64,000 nucleotides of DNA from Auriscalpium vulgare (taxonomy: Eukaryota > Basidiomycota > Agaricomycetes > Russulales > Auriscalpiaceae). Position numbers and translations under genes: made by a program. The notes under the pieces were generated by a model. The model worked only from the letters and a program-made list of their open reading frames with translations. It did not search any database and had not been told where the DNA came from. Location: positions 1,240,001 to 1,304,000 of the forward strand of contig JAHBBC010000005.1 in NCBI GenBank assembly GCA_019915015.1, read 5' to 3'. Shown piece after piece: positions 47,760 to 59,900 of this stretch (position 1 is its first letter; each line of letters opens with the position of its first letter).

Positions 47760-49155
47760 TTTTGCTGATGTCCTCCATTGCGTCCAATTGGCACTGGCCA
47801 GCTTCTTCGACTTCGGGACACCCTCCGAGTCTGCGTCAACCGCGCACGACGTCAGTCCGAAGACGCCTGTTCGATCCCTGTTATTGCGGAAGAAGCCAGC
47901 ACCGCCACAGCGAGATAACACGCCACTCTCGATCTTCGAGACGCAATATCTAAAGGGACTCCGCGGAGGCCGCCGATTCTCTGTCAGGGACTCATGGCCA
48001 CCAGCCTCCATCGACAAGCGACTCGACTCCGCCATTGACAAATACCCCATGATTGCGTTCGGGCTGGCTGACGTGCTTTCGAAGTTCGCCGTCCTAAACG
48101 GAGCACACTCTATACCCTCCGAAATGAAGGAGCCCGGACTCGAGGGTCGCATACATGTCCGCATAATAATGCGACAGACGAGCGCCCCCCTTACAGCTGC
48201 GGAATCACCCCACGCTCTTATCAGGGGTGTTCTGCACTCTGTAATCGGTCAGCATGCAACAACTGCAGTGTCGATGAACTGAAGCTTGAGGGATCAGGTT
48301 GGTGGGAATTCTTACAGGCTGGCAGGCTCCATCGAACCGTCAGCCTCGACAACATCATATTATTGTCACATGGAGAGTTCCGCCAACCAGTGAACTCGTA
48401 AGGGTTTCCAGATTTGTCATGCTACGAGCATCGTGACATTGACGACATTCTCGCGCCTTTGGCAGGCTGAGCGATGGCATAAAGAAGGAAACGGAAGGTT
48501 TTTGCTATGCCATGCTCCTCGACGGTGATCAGTCTACCCCTTGGCCTTCGCAGACAGGGGCGGAGACGGAAGACCGCGGATCGGTGCGTACATTCTCTTG
48601 AAGAACCCTTTCTCGCCGTCCTCAAATCTGCCTGTGAAGGGAACCCTGCCTTTTGTATCGGAGCGCCTCCTGACCAAATCCATCAACGGTCAACAAGCTT
48701 TCGTCAATCCTGTGGACGACTTGTCGTCTTTCGTATGGGTTTTGATATGGGCCTTCTTTTTCATAGTACGCGACAAAGGCGCACCCACCAAAAAAGGCCC
48801 GATCCCGCTCATGTTGGAGGTCGCCGACACCGGAATCCGCTTGATCGAAATGTACACATACAAGTCGTATATCAGGCAGACATTTTCGACACCGAAGATG
48901 CTGGAGGATGATTTTCTCCGGCTTTGGGCACCACTTGTGAACTAGCTGTTGACGATCGTGGAAGAGGGTCGAAGTGCGTTTGAAGAGGCTTCCGTACTTC
49001 AACAAGCGGATATGAAGAAAATATACGTCGAGCGCTGCTGCGACGCTCTGCTGCAAGCACTCGACCAAGACGAAGACTCTTACATCCCAAACAAGTGGCC
49101 AGGGGAAATAGCTCCTCCATTGGGTGATGCGAAGGTACGGCACGACACAAAGTGA
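47760..49155 (+). pseudogene. FunK1-type kinase, degenerate kinase-domain portion
   Basis: The sequence resumes as ALASFFDFGTPSESASTAHD and reads RRFSVRDSWPP (the place of the FunK1 V-x-KDSW motif, Lys replaced by Arg). It continues with GRIHVRIIMRQTSAPLTAAE, then AGRLHRTVSLDNIILLS where HRD-S-x-x-N is expected, so the catalytic Asp is Thr. GTLPFVSERLL and PVDDLSSFVWVLIWAFFF follow, clear FunK1 landmarks. After RLWAPLVN an in-frame TAG (48943-48945) is followed in the same frame by LLTIVEEGRSAFEEASVLQQ to RHDTK and stop at 49155. No ATG opens the fragment in frame. Loss of key residues, an internal stop and lack of a start argue for a decayed gene. Confidence 0.65.
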
Positions 49156-49756
49156 GCACCCGCCTTAGCTGAACTTGTTTGCCTTAGATGAATAAATGGT
49201 TCTCGTGTAATTTGTTGCGCGGCCGCTTTTGTCATACTGCAGACTAGTTGACGGGGTCATATACGTCCTATGTCGGCGGCGGAGCGCAGATTATCGATTA
49301 GGTTCATTCATCTGTGTTACTAAAGCTGAGGCAGACATGTATCCGTCCGGTAGTGTCACTGCGTCCTGGGCGAGTCGGAGGCAATGTAAGTTGTTGCAAG
49401 CTCGCGGCAATTTGCATTGCTCTTGTGAATATCGATGAGGCTTCCAAGTGATTGAGGCTGCTCAGAAATAATTATCTGAGCTGTTGACGGTCGCCTCGCG
49501 AGAGGTTGAAATGAGAGTCGCAGGTTGCCAGACGTTGGTAGTCTACTACTACTAAGACAGTCTAGCGCTATACGATTCCCGGAGCACGTGCTACATAGCT
49601 AGCCCCGGCGGCTATACAGTGGCTATACTTCTACTAGTCTTCAGTTTAGCAGCCTTCCCCCTTCTCTCTTTTCTGGCTGCGCTATCCTCCCGAGGTCCAT
49701 ACAAGTCACGTACGGAGGAATCTGCGCGCCCGTCGTCATTGCCAGGCTCTACACTG
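49156..49756. other. Spacer upstream of the amino-acid permease
   Basis: Holds the permease promoter and leader. The hydrophobic frame from 49619 (GTG start) runs into the permease but has no ATG before 49757. No other gene seen. Confidence 0.5.
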
Positions 49757-52243
49757 ATGAGCTCGTCATCCAAAGAATTGTATACCCCGCTATCATCAAG
49801 TCACGAACCAGCCATACGATACCCGTCCCCACCACTATCGCGCTCGTCTCACGACTCTGACGAATCTTTACGTGCCCTTGAACTCTATGACGGCCATGAA
49901 CCACCGACGGGACGAGGGCGCTCGTACTCTGTGTCCGGCTTCGGCTTCGAGCGGGATCTGTTACCGCTTAGCGCGAGTCTCAGCGAACCGGACGATGTTA
50001 GAACTGCAGCAGGGGAGAAGAATATAGGGCTTATCAACGGTGCGCTACTACAGTGTCAGTCGGCTTGCTGGCTCATGCTAAGAGGTCGATTCAAATGAAC
50101 AGGCATCGCGCTGGTAGTGGGCTTGCAGGTGAATAGTCTCCGCAAACTTCCCGCATTGCCATATTCACCTCATTACCTTAGATTGGGTCTGGTATCTTGT
50201 ACGTGCTACAAATTTTGCTTCTTTCCTCATGTTGACCGGCCTCAGTTCTTCACCCGGCGTCGTCGTAGCCAACACGCAAAGTGTCGGCGCTAGCCTCGTA
50301 GTGTGGCTTGTATCCGGCCTCCTAGGCTGGACAGGCGCGAGCAGTTTTGCAGAGCTGGGCTCTGCAATACCCTTGAACGGGGGAGCCCAAGCCTACCTCG
50401 CCTACGCATATGGCCCGCTCGTCTCATACCTTTTCGCGTGGACGGCGATTTCCGCGCTCAAGCCAGGTATACCCAGTTTGCTTCTTAGTATTCTTCTGAG
50501 AAAATTGAAATGGAATGGATTGTGTGCAGGGGGGAACGCTGTGATTGCGCTCATCTTTGCCGAGTACCTCAACAGGCTGTTCTGGCATGCGACCAAGAGC
50601 GACGTGTCCCCGGACAGCATCCCCCAGTGGGCAATTCAAATCACTGCCATTGCGGCTGTCCTTATCATCACGCTGATGTGCGTGGTGACTCGGAATCTGG
50701 GAACTCGTGTTGCTGTCGTATTCACAGCCGTCAAGGTGCGCCCGCCTTCACATCCATATCGCGACGCGCGCTTGTGGCTGACTGAATCATTACTAGATCC
50801 TGTCGCTGGTAAGGTGTCTTTGTGCGCGTGGTGGTCTTGCCTGATGCAGTCCTTGCAGGTTTTAATTACCGTCCTAGGCCTTGTACAGCTCGTACGAGGC
50901 AAGGCGTCTACGTCTTTGACTCAGAATATGTTTGAAGGTTCAACCACCAGCCCTTCATCTTATGCGCTTGCTCTGTACTCAGGGCTCTGGGCCTTCGACG
51001 GGTGGGACCAGGCCAACTACGTGGGGGGTGAAATGAAGAATCCTGAGAAGAACATCCCGAGAGTTATTCATTCGAGCATGATTATGGTGACGGTATGGCG
51101 TCTCCTCTCACAACACCCGATCGATCATCTCACTCGTGATCCAGATACTATTTCTCCTCGCTAATCTTTCATATTTTGTAGTATTAGACAAGGTATGCTC
51201 TGAGAGATCACCCGTGTCGAATTTGGCTTGATCAGACGGCTCTGGTCAGAACACTGTAGGATTGAGTAATACCGTGGCGCTCGACTTCGGACGAGCTCTA
51301 TTTGGACCAATCGGAGGCTCTTTCTTTGCCTTCTTGGTTGCTTTCTCTTGTTTCGGGGCACTGAATGGTAAGCTGTGTCCACACCATCTCTTCGCAGACC
51401 TCTGACAGGATCGTAGGTTCTTTCTTCACCTCGGGACGATTAATTTATGTCGCCGGCAAGGAGGGGTACCTTCCGGCCATGTTTGGCCGCTTGCATTCCA
51501 CCCGGCAGACGCCCCTCAATGCCATGCTACTGCAGGCGGGTATCACAAGCACGTTTATTCTGCTTGGAGGGGGCTTCCGTTCGCTCATCAACTTCGCGGT
51601 GGTGGCATCCTGGGCATTCTACTTCCTAACGGTACGTCTGTGTACACACAAAATACGAATGCTGGCTGAGTTGTTCCATAGGTATTGGGTCTCGTAATTC
51701 TCAGGATCAAGGAGCCTGGTTTAGAGAGGTGGGCCATTGACGCCTCGGTGGCGCATTAGTCTGACAAGTGGTGGCTAAGACCGTACAAAACCTGGATCAT
51801 CACGCCGCTCACATTTTGCGCTGTTAGTAAATCTTTCTCTAAGCGCACATTGGACTAACTCCGAACAGGTCGCCTTATTCCTCCTTTGCATGCCGATCAT
51901 CGCCGCGCCGCTGGAAGCATTGGCGGTTCTCGGTAGGACGCTTCAGCGTGAACCATCTTCTCGATGTTGACGTCAAGCAGGTTTTGTCCTCACAGGCATA
52001 CCCATGTACTACATCACGCAGAGAGGCCGTGAGATACGGTTGCCTAGACAGCTGTGTAAGTCCATTGGTGGCTTGCAGGCGTTTGGTCGCTCACAATCGC
52101 ACGATATGGACACAGCATTCTTGTCTTCCTGGATGGCACGTCTTCGCGGGCAGCCTGCAGCCCCAGAAGGGTTTGGGTGGGAGGCGGTCGCGACGGACGG
52201 CGACGACGGCATGGAGATGTCGGAGGGGAGGATACGTCGATGA
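49757..52243 (+). CDS. LAT-family amino-acid permease (MUP1-like)
   Basis: Multi-pass plasma-membrane amino-acid transporter of the APC superfamily. The cytosolic N-terminus (MSSSSKELYTPLSSSHEP) is Ser-rich, then EKNIGLING, then, across two short introns, IALVVGLQIGSGIF and SSPGVVVANTQSVGASLVVW, the first substrate-binding helix with the GSGIF motif. Later helices include WTGASSFAELGSAIPLNGGA, LYSGLWAFDGWDQANYVGGE (the helix-6 region with WDQANYV) and SFFTSGRLIYVAGKEGYLPA. The family resembles yeast MUP1 and animal LAT transporters. The C-terminal tail, after GIPMYYITQRGRE, is hydrophilic and ends EMSEGRIRR. Substrate is not visible. About eleven introns, all short. Confidence 0.9.
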
Positions 52244-52630
52244 CAGTGTCCGTAGGCAGGCAATGTCACGTCTTGGGCGACACCGGGGGGATCACCTGCC
52301 TGAGATAGTTCTCGCGCACTGGGGCATACTACTCAATAAGCATGGGCGAGCGAGCCTTCTCCGCCAAATCTTGCTATTGGCAGCTCGGCGAGCTGTCGGA
52401 GGCAAATCGTGGCACAGCCACAGCAGCGGGCCCGGGCGCGTGCCCGAAACTGCCTGCGCCGCCAGCTTACATCGCACCTGGTTACGCCATCGGCGATCGC
52501 GCTTTATAACACACTTGGACCCTCATCGCACCCATCACCTCTTACTTTCCTTCCTATACCATCAGGTGTGTGCTTCAATCGTTGGGCCATGCCAGCATCG
52601 CTCACAGATCCGCCGCAGATACTGTTTAGA
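52244..52630. other. Spacer between the permease and ATX1
   Basis: Permease 3' UTR and ATX1 promoter; nothing else seen. Confidence 0.5.
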
Positions 52631-53067
52631 ATGGTGAGTCTGCTGAGGCTGGGTGCATCGCAGCGCTGAGTGCCTGGTAATTGTCGTCATGTAGTCTGAC
52701 CACCACTACCAATTCGACGTCAAGGTGAGCCCGCACGACGTGACGAGAGTGGGGGCGGGTAGTTGACTCTGTGGCTGGTTAAGATGACCTGCGGGGGATG
52801 CTCCGGAGCGGTCACGCGCGTGCTGAGCAAGGCTGAAGGTGCGGTGCGCCTCCACCACGCAGCGCCGCCACTGACCGCAGACTGCAGGCGTCAAGAGCTT
52901 CGAGGTGTCCCTCGAGAAGCAGGAGGTCCTGGTCGAGGGCCCCATTGATTACGACAGCCTGCTGGCCATCATCAAGAAGACTGGCAAGGAGGTGCGCTGC
53001 TGCCGTGATCTGCCCTTGGGCCAGACTGACCCCGAAACAGGTGCGCTCTGGCAAGACGCTGGACTAG
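52631..53067 (+). CDS. ATX1: Cytosolic copper chaperone ATX1
   Basis: Carries Cu(I) to the Golgi copper ATPase Ccc2, which loads multicopper oxidases such as Fet3. Exons are 52631-52633 (ATG alone), 52695-52724, 52784-52838, 52888-52991 and 53041-53067. They total 219 nt and code 72 residues, the family size. The sequence is MSDHHYQFDVK, then MTCGGCSGAVTRVLSKAEG with the copper-binding MTCxxC, then VKSFEVSLEKQEVLVEGPI and LAIIKKTGKEVRSGKTLD. The Lys-rich KKTGKEV loop is the family's conserved face for the ATPase. Reading through the last intron instead gives a Cys-rich nonsense tail. The ferric reductase gene follows directly. Confidence 0.95.
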
Positions 53068-53456
53068 AGGGCTACGGCATAGTGCCGGAATGTTGCGGGC
53101 TAGGATATGTACGGATGTGCTCAATTGAAATCAACGCTGTAATTGCCTGTACGCGAGGCTGCTGTGCGCAGATGTCACTGAGATCGGGCAGGGCACGTGC
53201 AAGCTGGGCCCACTGCCAGGCAGTGCCAGCCACTGGTGCCGGTGACGGTGACTGCGGCCGCTGCGGTCGGGTTTACGGTTCGCGCGTATGGCACCCTGGG
53301 CCTCGTCCTCGCCATCATCGCCCTGGCCAGCTCCTGTCTGTTCCAGCCCATTTACTTCCCCAACAATAGTCGACACGGCCTCGCTGGTCGACCGTCTCTA
53401 TATTTCATGCACCCAACGCGTCTCTCCACAGTATCTTCAGCACCCTGCCCACCGTG
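53068..53456. other. Spacer between ATX1 and the ferric reductase
   Basis: ATX1 3' UTR and reductase promoter and leader; open frames here carry no recognisable domain. Confidence 0.5.
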
Positions 53457-56400
53457 ATGACCAGTCGGTCCACCACAGCTGGCCCTTCCAATCCCACGAC
53501 TCCCGTCCTCGTCGACGACATCGACTGGTTCACCGCATATGCCGTCATACACCGTCTCAGCGATACCAGCTGGCGCTACGCGTACCTCTTCTGGGTCATC
53601 GTCGCGTTCGTCGCGTCCATCTTCGCAATCTTCCACTCCCTCGGTCTTCGCTCTGGCGTGCTCGGCGCGTACTGGAGCAAGTGGTCTCTCCGTAGGCGGA
53701 CGTGGCGCAAGAAGCACAGTTTAGCAAAGGCAAAGAGGTCCGGTCAACCCCACAAGCAGCCTATCTCCCTTCCCTCCAACGCGCAACTCTTATGCCTCTT
53801 CTCCCTCATTCTCATCACCTTCGGCCTCATGTTCATCGGCCCCGATTACATCTCTCCCGAGAAAAAGCTTTGGCAATTTCGACGCGCGGTTTTGCCCGAG
53901 TCGTTCTTCCCTTACCAGCCGCACTACACAATTCCCAAGGCCTGGTGGACATCCGGCGGACGGGCGGGCCTCATCGCGTTCGCGCTCTTCCCCCTCTGCG
54001 TCCTTTTCGTCCTGAAGGCACCTCCATTCGCCCTCTTTGCCATATCCTTCTTCACGAACATACACTTTGACAAGCTCATGTGGTTGCATCGCTGGACCGG
54101 CCGGTTCATATGGCTGGTGGCCGCTATACACACCGCGTTCTGGAGCATACAGCTCGTGAATGACAGGCGCGTCGGGACGGGACGCATGGCGTACGTGTAT
54201 GCGTGGAAATATCCCAATTTCATCTATGCCTGGACGGTGCGCATATACTCTACCTCTAGCTCAACAGCCGGCTGATATATTCTTGCAGGCGTTCGGCCTG
54301 CTAACATTGATCATCCTGCTCTCACTACGGCCCATACGCAACAGATTTTACGAGTCCTTCTATTTCTTGCATATCTTCCTCGTCCCTCTCATGCTCATTA
54401 TGTCTGCGCTGCATCATCCGCCGGTTTGGTGGTGGTGCTGGGCAGCCCTAATGCTCTGGGCCGGCGAACGGATCTGGCGCGCGACGCGTTGGATGTACAC
54501 GAACGGCATCATGGGCAGCAGTACCAAACCTTCCCGCACCGTGCAGCGCTCCGGCAGCAAGCAAGCCTGGGAGATGGTTCCGACACGCGCCCCCGACGTA
54601 GAGGCAGCCAATCCTGGTATTGCGAAAGCTCACTATCCTCGAGGCCAGCAATCTGTGGATCGACAATCATATGGATCCCCGATCTCGCCCATGAAATCGC
54701 CCTATCATTCCTCGGCTCCATCTGCATCAACAGACCATTTTTTGCGATCGCCATCTTTGTCACCCACCTACGTACCTCCCACGGGCTATGCTCACGCTGA
54801 GCTGTTGGCTGGACGCACCGTCCGCCTCCGCTTCGCACCCCCAGGCTACTTGTCGTGGGCTCCCGGACAGCACTTCCTCCTATGTGTTCCTTCCGTCTCA
54901 AAGCTCGTTTCCCATCCGTTTACTTGCGCATCCATATGCGATGAGCAAACCATGGGTGACGAAGGGCGCACTATCGTTTTTCTCATTCGCGCGAAGAACG
55001 GGTGGACACGCGATCTATGGGAGACCATAGTTAATTTGATCGCCAGCGACCGCAAGCACCCAAAGCACGAGGTGCCTGAAGGCACAACGCTGCCTGCCAT
55101 CGGCGTGCTCTTGAGGTGCTGGGTGGACGGCCCATTCGGCTCGTCGGCGCGCGCGGAGTGGGGCGCATACTCGAGCGTGCTCATCATTTCGGGCGGATCG
55201 GGCGTGTCCTTCGGACTGTCGGTGCTGGAGTACTTGTGCATGTGCTTGGCGGGGCGGAACGGGAAGTACCTGGGAGGGAATACAGGGTGGGGGAAGCAGA
55301 CTTTCTTGACGCAAAGGGTCAGATTCGTCTGTATCGTCCGGGACTTTGGTGAGTCACGATGTTATATGTATTGACCGTAGCCTGACACTTTGCTTCTACA
55401 GCCCATCTCCAGTGGTGCGCTACATCACTTCGCCGATGTGCAGCATTTGTCTCTCCAGACCTCCTGCAAATCGAGCTGTTCGTCACGAATTTCAAGCCCA
55501 CAATGCAGTATCCGTTCACCCCACAAAGCGCTGTCACAGAAAGCCCCGCTAGCGACGCTTTATACCCTCCTCACCCGCGTTACATGGACGAACACCGACG
55601 ACGCGAAGGTCAGCATACAGAATCGGACAGCGAGGACTCGCACGATGGCGGCGAAGCTGACGTGGATCTGAGTTACTACACTGGGGACTACAGCGGTCAA
55701 GGCGAGCTAGGCCACGAGGAGCACATCCTCGATCTGACGAATTTCGACGGCGATAATGACGATCACATGCCTGGCGAGGCATCGGTCAATCACAAGGTCA
55801 AGAAGGAGGGCACTCTGAGGAGAGCGATTACGCGGAAGGCCCTGTGGCGCAATAAGGGGAAGCTCGACGTCGACGATCACAGGTCCCGGCCGCCAGCATC
55901 GCCCGTTGAGCCTGAGCGCCCTACACCACGCATATCCGCCGCACCGAAGGGCCACCGCTTCCGGCGGTCCAACCTCAGCGAATCGGACACCGTCACCCTA
56001 ACCGCCGATGTTTACTCCCCCCGCCACTCCCACAGAGCGTCCCAAGCCTCGACGCAACCCGACGACCACACATACTCAGGACAGTTCAATGCGGCCAGCC
56101 CGGCCCGGCCTGACTGGGACACGCGGTCCATGATTTCGCAAGCGTCGAGCATGCATGCGCTCATGCCGGGCATCGAGCATGGCGCGTACGGAGAGACCGT
56201 GAAGCTGGAGGTCGACGAGCGCGAGATGCACGACATGCATGTGGTCGCCGAGTTCGCGCGGGCGGGACGGCCGAAGCTGGATGTGATTTTGCGGGATGAG
56301 GTCTCGCGGGCAAAGGGCCATGTGATGGTCGCAAGTGAGTACAGCACGCTCTTCTGTGTTTCTGTTTGGCCGCTGACGACTGCGCCCTTGATGCAGGCTG

Positions 56401-56524
56401 CGGGCCCACTGCGCTGGATGCCGTAGTGCGCAAGACGATCGCTGCGCAGATTGATCCCGCTCGCATACGCCGTGGGGACATGAGCGGATCCATATCGCTT
56501 GTTGCGGAGGAGTTCTCGTACTGA
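53457..56524 (+). CDS. Ferric-chelate reductase (FRE/NOX-type) with acidic insertion
   Basis: Plasma-membrane haem flavoprotein reducing external Fe(III), and often Cu(II), for uptake. The start MTSRSTTAGPSNPTTPVLVD leads to a helix at WRYAYLFWVIVAFVASIFA. The ferric-reductase transmembrane block includes LMWLHRWTGRFIWLVAAIHT (haem-ligand His) and RFYESFYFLHIFLVPLMLIM with HH soon after. The FAD domain contains WAPGQHFLLCVP and HPFTCASI (the HPFT motif). The NADPH domain shows VDGPFGSS and VLIISGGSGVSFGLSVLEYL. After FVTNF an acidic/basic, probably disordered stretch of about 270 residues is inserted before the closing CGPTALDAVVRKTI block, and the protein ends SLVAEEFSY. Upstream ATX1 suggests linked iron-copper handling. 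Confidence 0.93.
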
Positions 56525-56943
56525 GCTAACGCCGACATGCGTTCTTTCGTTATATGTTATTTCTGCATTTACTAAAGTCATCATTCCTTTTCACGGACTC
56601 GAGCCAATGATTGGTTCAAGGGACTCAAAGATCATCCTACTCTACATTATTGCTTTGCTTTGCATGGACTTCCATCAACTTGTATCGGACAGCTTCACTC
56701 GGACAGCTTCACATTCGCATTTTCAAGTCTCTACGACGTCGTGCCTCTTAGCACCGGACAATGCGTCCTGTATCTATACAGTTCGAGATGAATTGTTCTG
56801 AACGAGTTCGAAATATAGACGTAAGGACTAGTGGGCAGGGCGACTTCATCCTGGCAAGTCGCAGTATCTAGTAAGAACGGTAACCCAAGAGACCGTCACT
56901 AACAAATGGACGAGATCCACCGGGCTCTGTGGCTATGCAGACT
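56525..56943. other. Convergent spacer between the ferric reductase and RFC1
   Basis: Two 3' UTRs. A short direct repeat tcggacagcttcac occurs twice in tandem near 56685-56712. Nothing else seen. Confidence 0.5.
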
Positions 56944-59900
56944 TCATTTCTTTGCCTTCGACGTGCTTGCCTTCGATGTGCTTGCCTTCGATGTGCTTGC
57001 CTTCGATGTGCTTGCCTTCGATGTGCTTGCTTTACCCTTCGCTGTCAGCTTGGCTGACGCCTTCTTGCCACCGCCCTGACGAACAAGCTTGTCGTTCTTG
57101 ATATCGTCTGGATCGACAGACTTCTTGTCGTCGTCAGCGTCTTCCATCCCCTCGTCTTCAGCCTACCACCGGAATTCAATAGTGTCATTTGCACGAAGGC
57201 GGAATGGCCTTACCTCGAATGCCTCTTCGAGATCCGGCGCCGGCCCTCCAGCGAGCTTCTTGGGGATTTTCCCGAGGTCTTGAGCTTTATGGAACGGAAC
57301 AGGATGCTCTGATGCGTTATATCTGCAGTGCATCAGGGAACGACTCCAATCATAAAGCTCGCACTCATGTGCTCACTTCCTGGTTAAAGCTGTCTTCGTT
57401 GCGGTGGCGATTTTCTTGAGAACGACTTCGTCCTTGTGATCGCCAAGGCCGAGCTCAACAACAGCGTCCCAGTCCTCCCGCGAAATGTAATACTCGTCCA
57501 TGCGCTCGATGACATCTTCAACAGCACCCTGTAGAAGCTATCAGCAGAAGTTTGCATGCAGCAGCGCCAGTACATACCGAACCAACGTCTATCAACGGCT
57601 CTACGATATGCGGGAACAATGATGGGATGTACGACTGGCGAATTTCGGCTTTATCGCCGGACACTTTCAGCCGCATGCGGATCTGCACGTCGCCCAGCGC
57701 GCGGTTGAGCTTGTTCTGCTTGGAATTCTGGCCCAGCCACCTACACAAAAGTTGAATTGTGATCGTTCGCCTGAGCCGAGAGGGCTTACTGTGGGAAGCT
57801 CATCGCGTTCGGTCCCCCGTATCCGCTTCCCGTCCCGTACAGGAAGGAAGCTGGACGGATGGTTGATAGGACGGCATGCGTCGGCATCAGTGTCCAATGC
57901 TGCTCCGAGCTATTGATGATCTTCTAGAAGTTGCAACTGATTTGGGCGACAAGGTACGTACCTGTGAATAAGCGCGTCTACTAAATCACCGTCAGATATG
58001 GAGGACGCCGCTTGATCCATCAACTCCAGTTGTTTGAGTAGCTGAGGCGGACCATCCAGGCCACGTACGCGCGCCGGGTTTGTCTTCAGATAGTTTTCCT
58101 GCGAAGCAATAAAGCATCAGAGTGCGACTCTAAACGGCCAAGTCAACCTCCCCACCTGCACAAACAAGGGAACAAATGAGTAGTCGTGGAAGTACAACTC
58201 CATCTTCTCGTTGAGCGTCTCGCGCGCGGTGGCAGAGAAGAGATATGGTCCCATGATCTTCTGAATGATGTTGAACGGCGTCATGACGGAGTATTTCTCA
58301 TTCATCTTCGCCCTGCGACTTGTCTCAGCTAAAAAAAAGCGAAATTGCGAATACAGAAAACGTACAGCGTTTTGCCCTCGTCGAAGTCCATGGTATTACT
58401 CGATAACTTCCATGTTGACAGCATGTTCAGCACCTGGCGAATGTCTGAATTCACCCCATTGATAAGCTCGTCGACGACATTCGCCGGGATCTTCATCTTC
58501 TCCCTGTGATGTCTTTAATCCCATGGACATATAAGACTTCTGGCGCCACTTACTTGAAAGCAATTGTCATTATTCGCGAGCGAATGGCGGCAGCATCAGG
58601 CCTACAAGAGTCCTTATTCAATAAATATCCAAGGAGACCAAACCGCCAACGTACTTGCGGAACGGAAGATTGAAAGTATTCTGAATGAGGGGCTTCATCT
58701 TCGGCGCCGAACGATCATTCGCAATGCAGATGATGGGAACCTGCACCAGAGCGACATCACTTCAGGTACAAAGACGGCTCAACAGCAAATGCAATACCTT
58801 CGTCTTCCGTATGAGTGCTGATAATGCGCCGACGCCGCCTCTGTCACCCGCAGACATGCCGTCAACTTCATCCATGATCAGAACGGACTTGTCAGTGATC
58901 TTGATGCCTGCAGCATTTATAGTCTAGAGGGCGTGAGCAAGCTGTGTGTGCGTTTCTGACGGCCGGTTATGTACCTCGGCACCGCCCATCCACCCGTCTA
59001 GCGATGTGTTGTAGATATTCGTGCTATTCTGTGAAAGGATTCAAAAACCGCCATGAGATGTATCCTGCCAATTGGTGACACACCTCAACAAGTTTCTTAC
59101 TCCGTGCGTCACTGGCGTTCAACTCGATGGGCGTGAACCCTGCCAGCTTGGCGCATAGATGCGCACTGGTGGTCTTGCCAATCCCAGGCGGGCCAGTAAT
59201 CATAACCGCGCGGAAGATACCCGACCCGTCTTTGCCAGGCTTCTTGAACCCGGACTTCAGGCTGACTGGCCTGCGTAACCAGGTGTCAACTGCTCGACTC
59301 GTGCGGTTCGACTGGATACACGTACCAACTTGCCAACCACGTTTGAAGCTTCTCAACTTGGCCCTTATTTCCGCAAATTTCTTTTAGTGCTTGCGGAGCA
59401 TACCGATCGGTCCACAGTTGCATTGTCGGGTCGGCACTTTTGTGACTGGCGGCACGTTCAGCATTCAATGTGTGGTGGCAACTAAGCCTACTTACCCTGA
59501 TGCTGCACTGGGTCCCGACGCCTTCGCGGCAGCCTTCTCGCGCTGTTCCATCTCTTTTGCGCTGTCGCGAATAGCCTTCTGCTCCTTCTCTCTTTTCTTC
59601 TTCGTCTTCTCGTCGAGATCCTTCTCAGCTACGACGCGTGTTGCGATGAGCTCAAGGAACGCGTCCTCCGTGAGCGTCGTCAAGTTATGCTTCTTGATCG
59701 CAGCCAACTTGGCGGGCCCGGCATTGTCGCCCAACACGACGTACGATGTCTTGGATGAAGGCTGACCAACGACGCGGCTGTGGAGAGAGTTTGGGATAAC
59801 GCATCGAAAGAGTGGTGGAAATGACAAACCCGCCGAAACGCTTCGCGAGCTCGATCGCTTCGTCCCTTGAGAAACTGGACAATTCACCTGTGAACACAAA

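Noticed and set aside
53041..53369. Cys-rich continuation of ATX1 past the last exon
   Set aside because: It results from reading through the 49-nt last intron; splicing gives the normal KEVRSGKTLD ending and family length.
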